Counted from the stretch's first letter, positions 17,340 to 28,448 are shown. The stretch: DNA of 64,000 bases from Corallococcus soli (GCF_014930455.1 NZ_JAAIYO010000012.1:229783-293782); one strand, 5' to 3'. The notes: generated from the sequence alone by a model not told the origin. Program-made: numbers and translations.

Positions 17340-18776
17340 TCAGCCTCGCGTGTCCAGCCGCTCGATGAGGCGCACGAAGTCCGCGAGGTGGCGCGCGGCG
17401 GTGAAATGGGCGCGGACGTGCTCCTGGGCCCGGGTGCCCAGTTGGGCGGCCCGCTCCGGATTCTCCAGGAGCGAGCGCACCGTGCTCGCGAACTCCGCCG
17501 GGTCCCCGGGGTCGCGCACGAGCAAGCCGTTCACGCCGTGGACCACCTGGTCCTGGAGCCCGCCCACTGCGCTCGCCACCACGGGGCGGCCCTTCCACAT
17601 GGCCTCGGTGATGGTGAGCCCGAAGCCCTCCTGGAGGCTCTTCTGGACGACTACGGCCGCGTGGCGCTGGAGGGCGTTGACGATGGCGGCGTTCTCCTCC
17701 AGGTCGCTCATGGGCAGGCACGCCAGGTGGACGCGCCGACGCACGAAGTGAGGCTGCTGCCGCCACAGAGAGATGACGTCCTGGAGCGTCGCCGCCGCTT
17801 CCGGATCGTCCGCCACGGACGTGACGGCCGGACCGGCGAGCACCAGCTCCGCGCGCAGGTCGGGCGACTGCCGCAGCAACAGCGCGAACCCATTCAGCAC
17901 GCCCGCCGGGTCCTTTAGCGGATCCCACCGCGACACCTGCACCACCAGGGGCGAGTCAGGCTCGGGCTCGGCGCCGAGCCGCACGATGTCCGCGCCCCGC
18001 GACACGCGCGCGGGCACCCCGTCCGAGCGGGTGAAGACGGGCTCGGGCGCGTCCGGCGTCCCGCGTAGCAGGCCGGTACGGGCGAGGATGGCGCGGGCGA
18101 CCTCGGGCGACAGGGGCCGGTTCTTCACCGCGAAGATGTCGATGGAGGGCTGGATGACGAGCGCCCGGTCCGCGCACTGGGGCGGCACGTAGGCGGCACG
18201 GCTGAAGACGGTGAGCCGGGCGGCAGTCAGGCCCGGCGCGAGGAACTCCCACGCCCGCGCCACCTCGGCGTTGGGGGTGTCCCGGCCCACGTGACAGCGC
18301 CAGGCCACGCGGGCCCCCGCCGCCGCCAGCGCGGGCGCCAGCCCCGCGGTCTGTGGGTCGTGCAGGAGCACCACGTCCCCCGGCCGCACCAGGACGAGCA
18401 GCTCCTCCAGGTTGTCGCGGAGCACCTCGTCGTACCGGGCATGCTCGGCCGCGCCCAGGGGCGACCCGTCCCCGCTCGAGCCATGCAGCGCGTGATGCAG
18501 CCGCTTGGTGATGTGGAAGAACTCCGGGGTGCCGCTCAGCACCAGCCAGCGCGCGTCCACGCCCGCCCCGCGAGCGTAGGCGACCAGCCGGGGCACCATC
18601 TCCGCCACGCCGCCCCCCTGCGCCGTGGAACTCACGTTCCAGAACGCTAGGCCTGCCATGAGCGCCCGGGCCTTCGCGGCCTCTTCCTGGAGCACGCTCC
18701 AGGCGGCCGCGTCCAGCTCGGACTCGAAGTGCGTCAGAGGTTCGGCCTGGACGTGCACCTCGAAGGGCTTGAGCAT
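17340..18776 (-). CDS. GT4-family glycosyltransferase, probable TreT-type trehalose synthase
   Basis: A 478-aa GT-B glycosyltransferase. The ATG at 18776 is preceded by GAGAGG as a ribosome-binding site; an 87-codon in-frame extension upstream lacks one. The N-terminal nucleotide-sugar acceptor loop NVSSTAQGGGVAEM (about 47-60) is the hallmark of the TreT/trehalose phosphorylase subgroup. RCHVGRDTPN follows at about 178-187, and the donor site EGFGLTITEAMWKGRPVV is near 390-407. TreT makes trehalose reversibly from NDP-glucose and glucose. Substrate cannot be proven from sequence; the alternative is a trehalose phosphorylase-like enzyme. Confidence 0.8.
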   Translation of the reverse strand: MLKPFEVHVQAEPLTHFESELDAAAWSVLQEEAAKARALMAGLAFWNVSSTAQGGGVAEMVPRLVAYARGAGVDARWLVLSGTPEFFHITKRLHHALHGSSGDGSPLGAAEHARYDEVLRDNLEELLVLVRPGDVVLLHDPQTAGLAPALAAAGARVAWRCHVGRDTPNAEVARAWEFLAPGLTAARLTVFSRAAYVPPQCADRALVIQPSIDIFAVKNRPLSPEVARAILARTGLLRGTPDAPEPVFTRSDGVPARVSRGADIVRLGAEPEPDSPLVVQVSRWDPLKDPAGVLNGFALLLRQSPDLRAELVLAGPAVTSVADDPEAAATLQDVISLWRQQPHFVRRRVHLACLPMSDLEENAAIVNALQRHAAVVVQKSLQEGFGLTITEAMWKGRPVVASAVGGLQDQVVHGVNGLLVRDPGDPAEFASTVRSLLENPERAAQLGTRAQEHVRAHFTAARHLADFVRLIERLDTRG

Positions 18777-19192
18777 TTCACCTCTCGCTCGGAAGCGCGG
18801 CGCCCCTTTCACGGGCGGATGGCGGCCTCTCCAGGCGGTGACGCCTTGAAAGTAGTCATCGTGTAGGAGCGCGCCCTCCAGGGGTTCCGCAGGGCCAAGG
18901 CGCACGGCCGGCACCACGCCAGGGGCATGGCGGCGCGGGACCCGGATTTCCTGATCCACCCTGCCCGCCCTTTCGGACGCAATGCGTCGGACTCCGGCGG
19001 CGGACCGGATCCACCCCCCACGGGAGGAAATCCGCATGCCTGGCCGGTCACCTCAGGAATCGTTCAGGCGCTCATGCGTTCAGCGTCTTGCGTGGGCGTT
19101 TTCCCAGCTTGACCGTCGCCGGGCCTTCCCTCACAAACGCCCCGTCCCCGCTGCTGGCCTTCCCGTCCAGCGGCCCGAAAGGATCCCGACTC
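18777..19192. other. Intergenic region between divergent genes, no gene seen
   Basis: These 416 bp separate the divergent glycosyltransferase and S46 peptidase genes and should carry both promoters. The ribosome-binding site of the glycosyltransferase is at the left end. A TTGACC hexamer at 19109-19114 lies 79 bp before the peptidase start, but no matching -10 box is convincing. I see no RNA gene and no convincing ORF. Confidence 0.5.
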
Positions 19193-21286
19193 ATGAAGCG
19201 ATTGGTCGTCATCGCCGCCCTCGTGGGGGCCGCTCCGGCGCTCGCCGATGAAGGCATGTGGACGTACAACAACTTCCCCGCCGCCAAGGTGAAGGAGAAG
19301 TACGGCTTCGAGCCGTCCCAGCAGTGGCTGGAGAAGCTTCGCCTGGGCGCGGTGCGTCTGGCCGGTGGCTGCTCCGCCAGCTTCGTGTCGCCGGACGGCC
19401 TGGTGATGACGAACCACCACTGCGCGCGCGGCTGCATCGAGCAGCTGTCCACCGCGAAGCAGGACTACCTGGCCAACGGCTTCTACGCGAAGTCCCAGGC
19501 CGAGGAGAAGCAGTGCCCGGCGATGGAGGTGAACCAGCTCGTCGAGATCACCGACGTCACCGAAACCCTGAACAAGGCCACCCAGTCCCTGTCCGGCAAG
19601 CAGTACTCGGACACGCTGAAGTCGGAGATGGCCAAGGTGGAGAAGGCCTGCTCCGCCGGCGACGACAAGGTGCGCTGTGACGTCGTCACGCTGTACCAGG
19701 GCGGCAAGTACAACCTCTACAAGTACCGCCGCTTCCAGGACGTGCGCCTGGTATTCGCCCCGGAGCACGCCATCGCGTTCTTCGGCGGTGACCCGGACAA
19801 CTTCGAGTTCCCCCGCTACGACCTGGACGTCACGTTCGTGCGCGTCTACCAGGACAAGCAGCCGGCGAAGACGCCGGACTACTTCAAGTGGTCCAAGGGC
19901 GGCGCCAAGGAGAACGAGCTCACGTTCATCCCCGGCAACCCGGGCCGCACGTCGCGCGCGCTGACCATGGCGGAGCTGGAGTACACCCGCGATGTGTCCA
20001 TGCCCAAGACGCTCATGTACCTGTCCGAGCTGCGCGGCATGCTCACCGAGTTCCAGAAGCGCGGCCCCGAGCAGAAGCGCGTCTCCAGCAACCTGCTGTT
20101 CGGCGTGGAGAACGCGCTGAAGGCGTCCAAGGGCCGCCACGAGGCGCTGCTGGACAAGAAGTTCTTCGGGTCCAAGGTCGCCGCGGAGCAGGAGCTGCGC
20201 AAGAAGGTCGACGCGAACCCCGAGCTGAAGAAGAAGTACGCCGGCGCCTGGGAGGAGATCGCCAAGGCCGAGGTGCAGCTGGGCAACCTGCGCGAGGAGC
20301 TCATCTACATCGAGCAGGGCAGCGGCCTGTCCTCGACGATGTACAGCATCGCCAAGACGCTGGTGCGCGCCAGCGACGAGCTGCCCAAGGAGAACGGCCA
20401 GCGGCTGCGTGAGTTCAACGACGCGAACCAGCCCGCCCTCAAGGCGAACCTCTTCAGCCCCGCGCCCATCTACCCGGAGCTGGAGATCGCCCGCCTGACG
20501 TTCAGCCTCACCAAGCTGCGCGAGGACCTGGGCACCAAGCACCCGTTCGTGAAGAAGGTGCTGGGCAAGGAGTCCCCGGAGCAGGTCGCCACCCGCGTGG
20601 TGAAGGGCAGCAAGCTGCGGGACGTGAAGGCGCGCCAGGCGCTCTTCGAGGGCGGCAAGAAGGCCGTGGAGGCCTCCAAGGATCCGATGATCCAGCTGGC
20701 GGCGCTCGTGGACCCGGACGCCCGCGCCATCCGCAAGAAGTTCGAGGAGGAGGTGGAGTCGGTCATCAAGAAGAACAGCGAGCTCGTCGCCAAGGCGAAG
20801 TTCGACATCTACGGCACCAGCCAGTACCCGGACGCGACCTTCTCCCCGCGCGTGTCGTTCGGCGCGGTGAAGGGCTACACGGAGAACGGCCAGAAGGTGG
20901 CGCCGTTCACCCAGATGGCCGGCACGTTCGAGCACGCCACCGGCCAGGAGCCGTTCGCCCTGCCGAAGTCGTGGCTGAAGTCGGAGAAGGTCATCACCGG
21001 CACCACGCCGATGAACTTCGTCACCACCAACGACATCATCGGCGGCAACTCCGGCTCGCCCGTCGTCAACCAGAACCACGAGGTGGTGGGCCTGGTGTTC
21101 GACGGCAACATCCAGTCGCTGGGCGGCGAGTACGGCTTCGACGAGTCCGTGAACCGCGCCGTGTCCGTCCACTCGGAGGCCATCATCGAGTCGCTCCAGA
21201 AGATCTACGGCGCCAACCGCGTCCTGGAGGAGCTGCGCCCCGGCAGCACCAAGCTGCCGCCCGTGAAGGCCAACCCGGCCGGGTAG
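19193..21286 (+). CDS. S46 family dipeptidyl-peptidase (DPP7-like)
   Basis: A 697-aa exported serine peptidase. The ATG at 19193 gives a signal peptide ending ALADEG; the longer in-frame start at 19088 would hide it. The catalytic His is in VMTNHHCARG (about 72-80), and the catalytic Ser620 in IIGGNSGSPVV. Eighteen residues after the Ser, at the position that separates DPP7 (Gly) from DPP11 (Arg), this protein has Gly638, so preference for hydrophobic P1 residues is expected. Length agrees with the family (about 700 aa). It removes dipeptides from peptide N-termini in the periplasm, which fits a predatory, peptide-consuming lifestyle. A strong terminator follows. Confidence 0.92.
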   Translation: MKRLVVIAALVGAAPALADEGMWTYNNFPAAKVKEKYGFEPSQQWLEKLRLGAVRLAGGCSASFVSPDGLVMTNHHCARGCIEQLSTAKQDYLANGFYAKSQAEEKQCPAMEVNQLVEITDVTETLNKATQSLSGKQYSDTLKSEMAKVEKACSAGDDKVRCDVVTLYQGGKYNLYKYRRFQDVRLVFAPEHAIAFFGGDPDNFEFPRYDLDVTFVRVYQDKQPAKTPDYFKWSKGGAKENELTFIPGNPGRTSRALTMAELEYTRDVSMPKTLMYLSELRGMLTEFQKRGPEQKRVSSNLLFGVENALKASKGRHEALLDKKFFGSKVAAEQELRKKVDANPELKKKYAGAWEEIAKAEVQLGNLREELIYIEQGSGLSSTMYSIAKTLVRASDELPKENGQRLREFNDANQPALKANLFSPAPIYPELEIARLTFSLTKLREDLGTKHPFVKKVLGKESPEQVATRVVKGSKLRDVKARQALFEGGKKAVEASKDPMIQLAALVDPDARAIRKKFEEEVESVIKKNSELVAKAKFDIYGTSQYPDATFSPRVSFGAVKGYTENGQKVAPFTQMAGTFEHATGQEPFALPKSWLKSEKVITGTTPMNFVTTNDIIGGNSGSPVVNQNHEVVGLVFDGNIQSLGGEYGFDESVNRAVSVHSEAIIESLQKIYGANRVLEELRPGSTKLPPVKANPAG

Positions 21287-21317
21287 TCAGACTTCACCGT
21301 CGCTGGACGTAGAAAGA

Positions 21318-21349
21318 GGCTGCCCGGTTCGCTCCGGGCAGCCTTTTTT
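21318..21349 (+). terminator. Rho-independent terminator of the S46 peptidase gene
   Basis: A perfect 10-bp stem (GGCTGCCCGG / CCGGGCAGCC) with a 6-nt loop is followed by six T residues, 32 bp after the peptidase stop. Confidence 0.92.
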
Positions 21350-21369
21350 CGTGAAAGGGAGGCCAGCAC

Positions 21370-22149
21370 ATGGTCGATGACGCCCAGGTCGAACGGTTCA
21401 TCCGGGACGGCTTCGTGAGGATCGATGACGCCTTTCCCCGTGAGGTCGCGGACGCGGCGCGGGAGCTCCTCTGGCGGGACACGGGCTGTGACCCCACCCT
21501 GCCCTCCACCTGGACCCGGCCGGTCATCCGGCTGGGCATGTATTCGCAGCCGCCCTTCATCCAGGCCGCCAACACCCCCGTCCTGCACGCGGCGTTCGAC
21601 CGTCTCGTCGGTGCCGGCCGGTGGCTGCCGTGCCGGGCCATGGGCACGTTCCCGGTGCGCTTCCCTTCGGCCGTGGATCCAGGGGACGCCGGGTGGCACG
21701 TCGACGTGAGCTTCGACCATGAGAAGCCGGACTTCTTCGACTGGCGCGCCAACGTCACCTCGAAGGGACGGGCGTTGCTGATGTTGTTCCTGTTCTCGGA
21801 CGTCGGCGAGGACGATGCCCCCACCCGCATCCGGGTGGGCTCGCACCAGGACATCGCCCGGCGGCTGGCCCCGGCCGGAGAGGCCGGCATGACGCTGAGG
21901 GAGCTGGCGGCGGACGGCTTCGCGGTGTCCCTGGACCGTTCCCAGGCGCTGGCCACCGGACAGGCAGGCACCGTCTACCTGTGCCACCCCTTCCTGGTCC
22001 ATTCAGCCCAGCCGCACCACGGCGCCCGGCCGCGCTTCATGGCCCAGCCGCCGCTCCTGCCCCGCGAACCGCTCAGCCTGACGCGGGCGCCCTCCGACAC
22101 GTCGCCGGTCGAAGCGGCCATCCGTCAGGCCCTGGCCTCCATCGGATAG
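21370..22149 (+). CDS. Phytanoyl-CoA dioxygenase (PhyH) family oxygenase
   Basis: A 259-aa Fe(II)/2-oxoglutarate-dependent oxygenase-type protein. It starts MVDDAQVERFIRDGFVRIDD, typical of PhyH, with AAGGGAGG as ribosome-binding site. The iron-binding HxD is GWHVDVSFD (about 115-123), the distal His is in CHPFLVHSAQ (about 208-217), and the 2-oxoglutarate-binding Arg follows in GARPRFMAQPP. All facial-triad residues are therefore present. The substrate is unknown: family members hydroxylate lipids, small metabolites or NRPS-bound residues. It lies 6.4 kb from the megasynthase start, with guaA/guaB in between, so a tailoring role is possible but unsupported. Confidence 0.85.
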   Translation: MVDDAQVERFIRDGFVRIDDAFPREVADAARELLWRDTGCDPTLPSTWTRPVIRLGMYSQPPFIQAANTPVLHAAFDRLVGAGRWLPCRAMGTFPVRFPSAVDPGDAGWHVDVSFDHEKPDFFDWRANVTSKGRALLMLFLFSDVGEDDAPTRIRVGSHQDIARRLAPAGEAGMTLRELAADGFAVSLDRSQALATGQAGTVYLCHPFLVHSAQPHHGARPRFMAQPPLLPREPLSLTRAPSDTSPVEAAIRQALASIG

Positions 22150-22164
22150 CGCCGGAACGCGAAA

Positions 22165-22192
22165 CGGCGACCCGCTGTCCGCCGGGTCGCCG
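22165..22192. terminator. Bidirectional hairpin between PhyH gene and guaA
   Basis: A perfect 10-bp stem (CGGCGACCCG / CGGGTCGCCG) with an 8-nt loop lies between two convergent genes. Read on the minus strand it is followed by TTT, so it is better suited to end guaA transcription. Confidence 0.7.
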
Positions 22193-22217
22193 CTCCTGCT
22201 TCACACGTCCTTTTAGC

Positions 22218-23777
22218 TCACTCCCACTCGATGGTGGCGGGCGGCTTGGAGGAGATGTCGTAGACGACGCGGTTGATGCCGCGCACCTCGTTGGTGATGC
22301 GCGAGGAGATCTTCTCCAGGATGGGGAACGGGATCCGCGCCCAGTCCGCCGTCATGCCGTCCACGCTGGTGACGGCGCGCAGCACGCAGGTGGACTCGTA
22401 GGTGCGCTCGTCGCCCATCACGCCCACGCTCTGCACCGGCAGCAGCACCGCGAAGGCCTGCCACACCTCACCGTACAGCCCGGCCTTGTGGATCTCCTCC
22501 TGCACGATGGCGTCCGCGCGGCGCACCAGGTCCAGGCGCGGCTCGTTCACCTCGCCCAGCACGCGGATGGCCAAGCCGGGGCCCGGGAACGGCTGGCGGC
22601 CGACCATCTCCGGCGGCAGGCCCAGCTCGCGGCCCAGGACGCGCACCTCGTCCTTGAACAGCTCGCGCAGGGGCTCCACCAGCTTGAGCTTCATGTGCTC
22701 AGGCAGGCCGCCCACGTTGTGGTGGCTCTTGATGGTGACGGACGGGCCCTTCCAGGACACGGACTCGATGACGTCCGGGTACAGCGTGCCCTGCGCCAGG
22801 AAGCCCGCGTCCTGCACGTCGCGGGACGCCTCCTCGAACACGGCGATGAACTCCCGGCCGATGATCTTCCGCTTCTGCTCCGGGTCCGTGACGCCGGCCA
22901 GCTTCGACAGGAAGCGCTCCCGGGCATCCACCGTCTTCAGCGGGACGTGGAAGCGGTCCACGAAGAGCGCCTCCACCTGGGCGCGCTCCCCCTGCCTCAG
23001 GACGCCGTTGTCCACGAAGATGCACTGGAGGCGCGGACCGATGGCCCGGTGCAGGAGCAGCGCCGCCACGGAGCTGTCCACGCCGCCGGACAGCCCGCAG
23101 ATGACCCGGCCCTCCTCACCCACCTGCTTGCGGATGGTCTCCACGGCTTCGTCGATGAAGCCCTTCATCGTCCAGGAGCCCGTCACCTTGCAGTCGTTGA
23201 AGAGGAAGGCGCGCAGCATGGCCTTGCCCTGGGGCGTGTGGACCACCTCCGGGTGGAACTGGAGGCCGTACCAGGGCTTCGTCGCGTGGGCGGCCGCCGC
23301 GAAGGGCGAATTGCCGCTGCGGCCAATGGCCTCGAAGCCGGGCGGCAGCACGTCCACCCGGTCGCCGTGGCTCATCCACACCTGCACCTGGTCCCCTGGG
23401 CGGAACTCCGCGAACGGGCCCCGGGCGGTGAGCACCTCCACGGCCGCGCTGCCGAACTCCCGGTGCGCCCCCCGGTCGATGCGGCCTCCCAGCAGCTTGG
23501 CGGTCAGTTGCAGCCCGTAGCAGATGCCCAGCACGGGCACGCCCGCCTCGAAGACGAAGGGGTCGCAACGCGGTGAGCCAGGGGCCTCCACGGACGCCGG
23601 CCCCCCGGAGAGGATGATGCCGCGGGGGGCGTACTTGCGGATGTCGTCCGCGGGCAGGTCCGGGCGGTGGATCTCGCAGTAGACGCCCAGTTCACGCACC
23701 CGGCGGGCGATGAGCTGGGTGTACTGGCTCCCGAAATCAAGGATGAGGATCTTCTCGGAGTGCAGGTCCACCGGCAT
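22218..23777 (-). CDS. guaA: GMP synthase (glutamine-hydrolysing)
   Basis: A 519-aa enzyme that aminates XMP to GMP, the last step of guanine nucleotide synthesis. The N-terminal class I glutamine amidotransferase has the nucleophile Cys in GICYGLQ (about 84-90) and the catalytic His/Glu in LQFHPEVVH (about 171-179). The ATP-pyrophosphatase domain has the P-loop SGGVDSSVA (about 229-237), and the C-terminal dimerisation domain ends TIEWE, the canonical GuaA terminus. guaB, for the preceding step, is on the same strand about 770 bp upstream, separated by one lipoprotein gene on the opposite strand. Confidence 0.97.
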   Translation of the reverse strand: MPVDLHSEKILILDFGSQYTQLIARRVRELGVYCEIHRPDLPADDIRKYAPRGIILSGGPASVEAPGSPRCDPFVFEAGVPVLGICYGLQLTAKLLGGRIDRGAHREFGSAAVEVLTARGPFAEFRPGDQVQVWMSHGDRVDVLPPGFEAIGRSGNSPFAAAAHATKPWYGLQFHPEVVHTPQGKAMLRAFLFNDCKVTGSWTMKGFIDEAVETIRKQVGEEGRVICGLSGGVDSSVAALLLHRAIGPRLQCIFVDNGVLRQGERAQVEALFVDRFHVPLKTVDARERFLSKLAGVTDPEQKRKIIGREFIAVFEEASRDVQDAGFLAQGTLYPDVIESVSWKGPSVTIKSHHNVGGLPEHMKLKLVEPLRELFKDEVRVLGRELGLPPEMVGRQPFPGPGLAIRVLGEVNEPRLDLVRRADAIVQEEIHKAGLYGEVWQAFAVLLPVQSVGVMGDERTYESTCVLRAVTSVDGMTADWARIPFPILEKISSRITNEVRGINRVVYDISSKPPATIEWE

Positions 23778-23871
23778 TTCTCCCAGGGGGCGTCGTTGAC
23801 GGGTGGGGGCCCTTATCGCTACAAACTTCGGGAAATCAACGCTGAAAGGCCGTCAATTGTTCGAGGTTCGG

Positions 23872-24486
23872 ATGCGCCGCCTGACCGCTTCCAGTGCAGC
23901 AGCCATGCTTCTCCTGTCCACCGCGGGGTGCGTGAAGGAGATCTCCTCGGACGAGCGTCTGGAGCGAGACACGCGCAGTGTCGCCGTCAAGGACACTCCC
24001 GGAATCGCCGAGCTTTCCAAGGTCACCTGTGACGACACCACCGAACCCCTGACCAAGGCGCGCAACGTGAACCGCCCGGAGTCGGACCGGCTGGTGGACT
24101 ACGTGCAGCTCTACTCCTCCCTGAAGGACCGCACCCACACCTTCGAGGACGCGATGGCCCGGAATCCGGACCTGAGCTACCGCGAGGGCAGCCAGGCCCT
24201 GGTCTCCGCCAAGGACACCTGCATCCAGCAGACGGCCGACGTGCGGGTGGAGTTCGAGACCTACCTGCGCGAGCTGGTGGACGTGCCCACCGTGCAGGAG
24301 ATCAAGGGCGGCAACACCGTCACGGTGGCCCGCCTGGACTTCGCCACCCTGCGCAAGGCCATCGAGACGCTGGACCCGGACGACCGCGAGAGCCTCATGC
24401 AGCGCGTGGGCGCGGCGGAGAAGCGCGTCTCCACGGCGCCGGCGGCCGCGGACGACGCGGCGGGCGGCAAGCGTCGCACCAAGTAG
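23872..24486 (+). CDS. Putative lipoprotein between guaA and guaB
   Basis: A 204-aa protein starting at ATG 23872, which puts a lipobox STAGC with Cys20 at the end of a signal peptide; the longer in-frame start at 23803 would displace it. The mature part is charged and predicted mostly helical (SDRLVDYVQLYSSLKDRTHT, FATLRKAIETLDPDDRESLM), with two cysteines (TCDD, DTCIQQ) and a basic C-terminus KRRTK. No family is recognised. It is divergent from guaA and convergent with guaB, with a shared terminator. Confidence 0.8.
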   Translation: MRRLTASSAAAMLLLSTAGCVKEISSDERLERDTRSVAVKDTPGIAELSKVTCDDTTEPLTKARNVNRPESDRLVDYVQLYSSLKDRTHTFEDAMARNPDLSYREGSQALVSAKDTCIQQTADVRVEFETYLRELVDVPTVQEIKGGNTVTVARLDFATLRKAIETLDPDDRESLMQRVGAAEKRVSTAPAAADDAAGGKRRTK

Positions 24487-24493
24487 TCGGCTG

Positions 24494-24527
24494 CCCGCGC
24501 CCCCTGTCGATTCGCAGGGGGCGGGGG
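24494..24527. terminator. Bidirectional GC-rich hairpin between lipoprotein gene and guaB
   Basis: CGCCCCCTG (24498-24506) pairs with CAGGGGGCG (24515-24523) across an 8-nt loop, and the stem can be extended by C/G pairs on both sides. It lies 8 bp after the lipoprotein stop and 20 bp from the guaB stop. Confidence 0.7.
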
Positions 24528-24546
24528 TCGCTCGGGTCGAAGCGCC

Positions 24547-26133
<1,587 letters not shown>

Positions 26134-26164
26134 CTACACACACATTGGGATCTGGGACCGGGCC

Positions 26165-28441
26165 TTGGCGGATTCGAATCTAGGGGGGGCGGTCGGGCTG
26201 GTGGTGAAGCTGCCCTTCGCCACTCCCGAGGAGTTCCTCGCGAAATACGGGGGCAACATCACCCGGGGCGGCATCTATTTGCGCGCCAAGGCCGTGCGCC
26301 CTCCGGGCACGGCTGTCACCCTGGACCTCCGGCTGGCAGGCGGCGACCGGCTCCTCTACACGGCCGCGGTGGTGCACTTCGTCACCGGGCAGCAGGGCCA
26401 GGGCATCTCCGGCATGGGGCTGCGGTTCCTGGAAGCGGACGCGGCGACGCGCCGGTTCCTGGACGCCTCCGTCGCCGTCCTCCCGCACGCCCAGTCGGAC
26501 GTGCCGCCCGTGCCCAACGGCGTGGGCCCCGCCGACCACGCCGTGCCCGCGCCCGCCGCCGCCCCTGCCCTGCCCCCGGCCGCGCCCGCGGACCCGGGCT
26601 CCGCATCCTCCGCCCGGGGCAATGGGCCAGGTGCCGCTCCCGCCGCGCCCGCGCCCGCGCTGGAGATGGTGACCGCGGAGACGCTGGGGCTGAACACCGA
26701 GGAGCCGCCCCGGACGGGCCCGGTGATCGGCATCGACCTGGGGACGACGAACTCGTGCGCCGCGTTCGTGCGCGGCAACAAGCCTGGGGTGCTGCCCAGC
26801 CGCGAGGGCCACAACACGGTGCCCTCCATCCTCGCCTTCAACCAGCGCGGCAAGCTGGTGGTGGGCCACCCCGCCAAGGGGCAGATGCTCACCAACCCGC
26901 GCCAGACGGTGTACGGCGCCAAGCGCCTGGTGGGCCGCCCCTACGCGTCGCCCATCGTCGAGCAGATCAAGGACCGCTTCCACTATGAGATCGCGGCCGG
27001 TCAGGCTGGCGAGGCGGCGGTGCGGTTGGGCGACCGCATCTATTCACTCCAGCAGATCTCCGCGCTGATCCTCCGCGAGGTGCGCGAGGTGGCCCAGAAC
27101 CAGCTGGGGCAGCCCATCTCGCGGGCGGTCATCACGGTGCCCGCCTACTACAACGACAACCAGCGGCAGGCGGTGCGCGAGGCGGGCAAGCTCGCGGGCC
27201 TGTACGTGGAGCGCATCCTCAACGAGCCCACGGCGGCGGCGCTGGCGTACGGCTATGGGCGCAAGCTCAACCAGCGGGTGCTGGTGTACGACCTGGGCGG
27301 CGGCACCTTCGACGCGTCGGTGCTGGAGCTGCACGACACCGTTTACGAGGTCATCTCCACGGGCGGCGACACGTTCCTGGGCGGCATCGACTTCGACAGC
27401 GCCATCGTCGAGTACCTCCTGGAGGAGTTCCGGCAGCAGACGGGCCGGGCCTTCCAGGGGGACCGCGTGGCCCTGCAGCGCATCAACGACGCGGCGGAGC
27501 GGGCCAAGTGCGCCCTGTCCGAGCGCTCCGAGATGCGGGTGCACGTGGCCTTCGTGACGATGATCGACAACAAGCCGTACGACCTGGACGTCACGCTCAC
27601 GCGCCAGAAGCTGATCGCGCTGACGGAGAAGCTGGTCGACCGCACCGTACAGGTCTGTGACGAGGTGTTGCAGGCCAAGGGGCTGAAGGCGCAGGACATC
27701 GACGAGGTGATCCTCGTCGGCGGGCAGAGCCGCTTCCCGCTGGTGCACGAGAAGATCACGAAGTTCTTCGGACGGCCGCCCAGCAAGGGCGTGCACCCGG
27801 ACGAGGCCGTGGCGCTGGGCGCGGCGCTGCTGGCGCACAGCCTGGGGCAGCTGGAAGGCGTGGTGCTCATCGACGTGCTGCCCATGGCCATTGGCGTGGG
27901 GCTGCCGGGTGGGCGCTTCAAGCCGGTGCTGGAGCGCAACGTGTCGCTGCCGGCCTCCAAGGTCTACACCCTCTCCACGCACCGGGACGACCAGACGGAG
28001 CTGGAGCTCTCCGTGTTCCAGGGCGACGCCGAACGGGCCCCGGACAACGAGTACCTGGGCACGCTCCGGCTCGCGGGGTTGCCCAAGCGGCCTCGCGGCG
28101 CGGTGCAGGTGACGGTCACCTTCGAGGTGAGCAACGAGTCGCTGCTGAAGGTGGTCGCGCGCGAGGCCACGACGGGGCGTGAGGTGGTCAGCACGTTCAC
28201 CACCCGCGATACGCCGGAGGCCGTGAAGGCGCGGCTGGCGCAGTCGGAGGCCGAGTCTGGTCCTGCGGCTCCGACGCTTGCTCAGGGAGCAGGCAACAGT
28301 GCTGTGGGAGGGAGTGTCAGCGCGGGGAGGAACGTGGCCACGGCCGCGCCTGTCGCACCCGTGCTGACACCCGACGCGGTGGTGGTGTCGAAGCAGAAGG
28401 GTTTCATGGGCTGGCTGAAGGGACTCTTCGGCCGCGCCTGA
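26165..28441 (+). CDS. Hsp70 (DnaK-like) with N-terminal PilZ-like domain
   Basis: A 758-aa protein if the TTG at 26165 is used (LADSNLGGAVG); another TTG at 26096 is possible and no in-frame ATG or GTG precedes the conserved start. Residues about 1-105 form a PilZ-like domain with the NITRGGIYLRAK strand-turn, but I see no RxxxR, so c-di-GMP binding is doubtful. A Pro/Ala-rich linker (about 110-175) leads to an Hsp70 ATPase with IGIDLGTTNSC, VYDLGGGTFDASVL and EVILVGGQSRFP. The substrate-binding part is shortened, with no typical lid, and the protein ends in a hydrophobic GFMGWLKGLFGRA. It is therefore a specialised chaperone, not the housekeeping DnaK. Confidence 0.85.
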   Translation: MADSNLGGAVGLVVKLPFATPEEFLAKYGGNITRGGIYLRAKAVRPPGTAVTLDLRLAGGDRLLYTAAVVHFVTGQQGQGISGMGLRFLEADAATRRFLDASVAVLPHAQSDVPPVPNGVGPADHAVPAPAAAPALPPAAPADPGSASSARGNGPGAAPAAPAPALEMVTAETLGLNTEEPPRTGPVIGIDLGTTNSCAAFVRGNKPGVLPSREGHNTVPSILAFNQRGKLVVGHPAKGQMLTNPRQTVYGAKRLVGRPYASPIVEQIKDRFHYEIAAGQAGEAAVRLGDRIYSLQQISALILREVREVAQNQLGQPISRAVITVPAYYNDNQRQAVREAGKLAGLYVERILNEPTAAALAYGYGRKLNQRVLVYDLGGGTFDASVLELHDTVYEVISTGGDTFLGGIDFDSAIVEYLLEEFRQQTGRAFQGDRVALQRINDAAERAKCALSERSEMRVHVAFVTMIDNKPYDLDVTLTRQKLIALTEKLVDRTVQVCDEVLQAKGLKAQDIDEVILVGGQSRFPLVHEKITKFFGRPPSKGVHPDEAVALGAALLAHSLGQLEGVVLIDVLPMAIGVGLPGGRFKPVLERNVSLPASKVYTLSTHRDDQTELELSVFQGDAERAPDNEYLGTLRLAGLPKRPRGAVQVTVTFEVSNESLLKVVAREATTGREVVSTFTTRDTPEAVKARLAQSEAESGPAAPTLAQGAGNSAVGGSVSAGRNVATAAPVAPVLTPDAVVVSKQKGFMGWLKGLFGRA

Positions 28442-28448
28442 TTTTCGC

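Noticed and set aside
18777..19037. 87-codon N-terminal extension of the glycosyltransferase
   Set aside because: It is Arg/Pro/Gly-rich without similarity to GT-B enzymes, and a good ribosome-binding site (GAGAGG) precedes the internal ATG at 18776.
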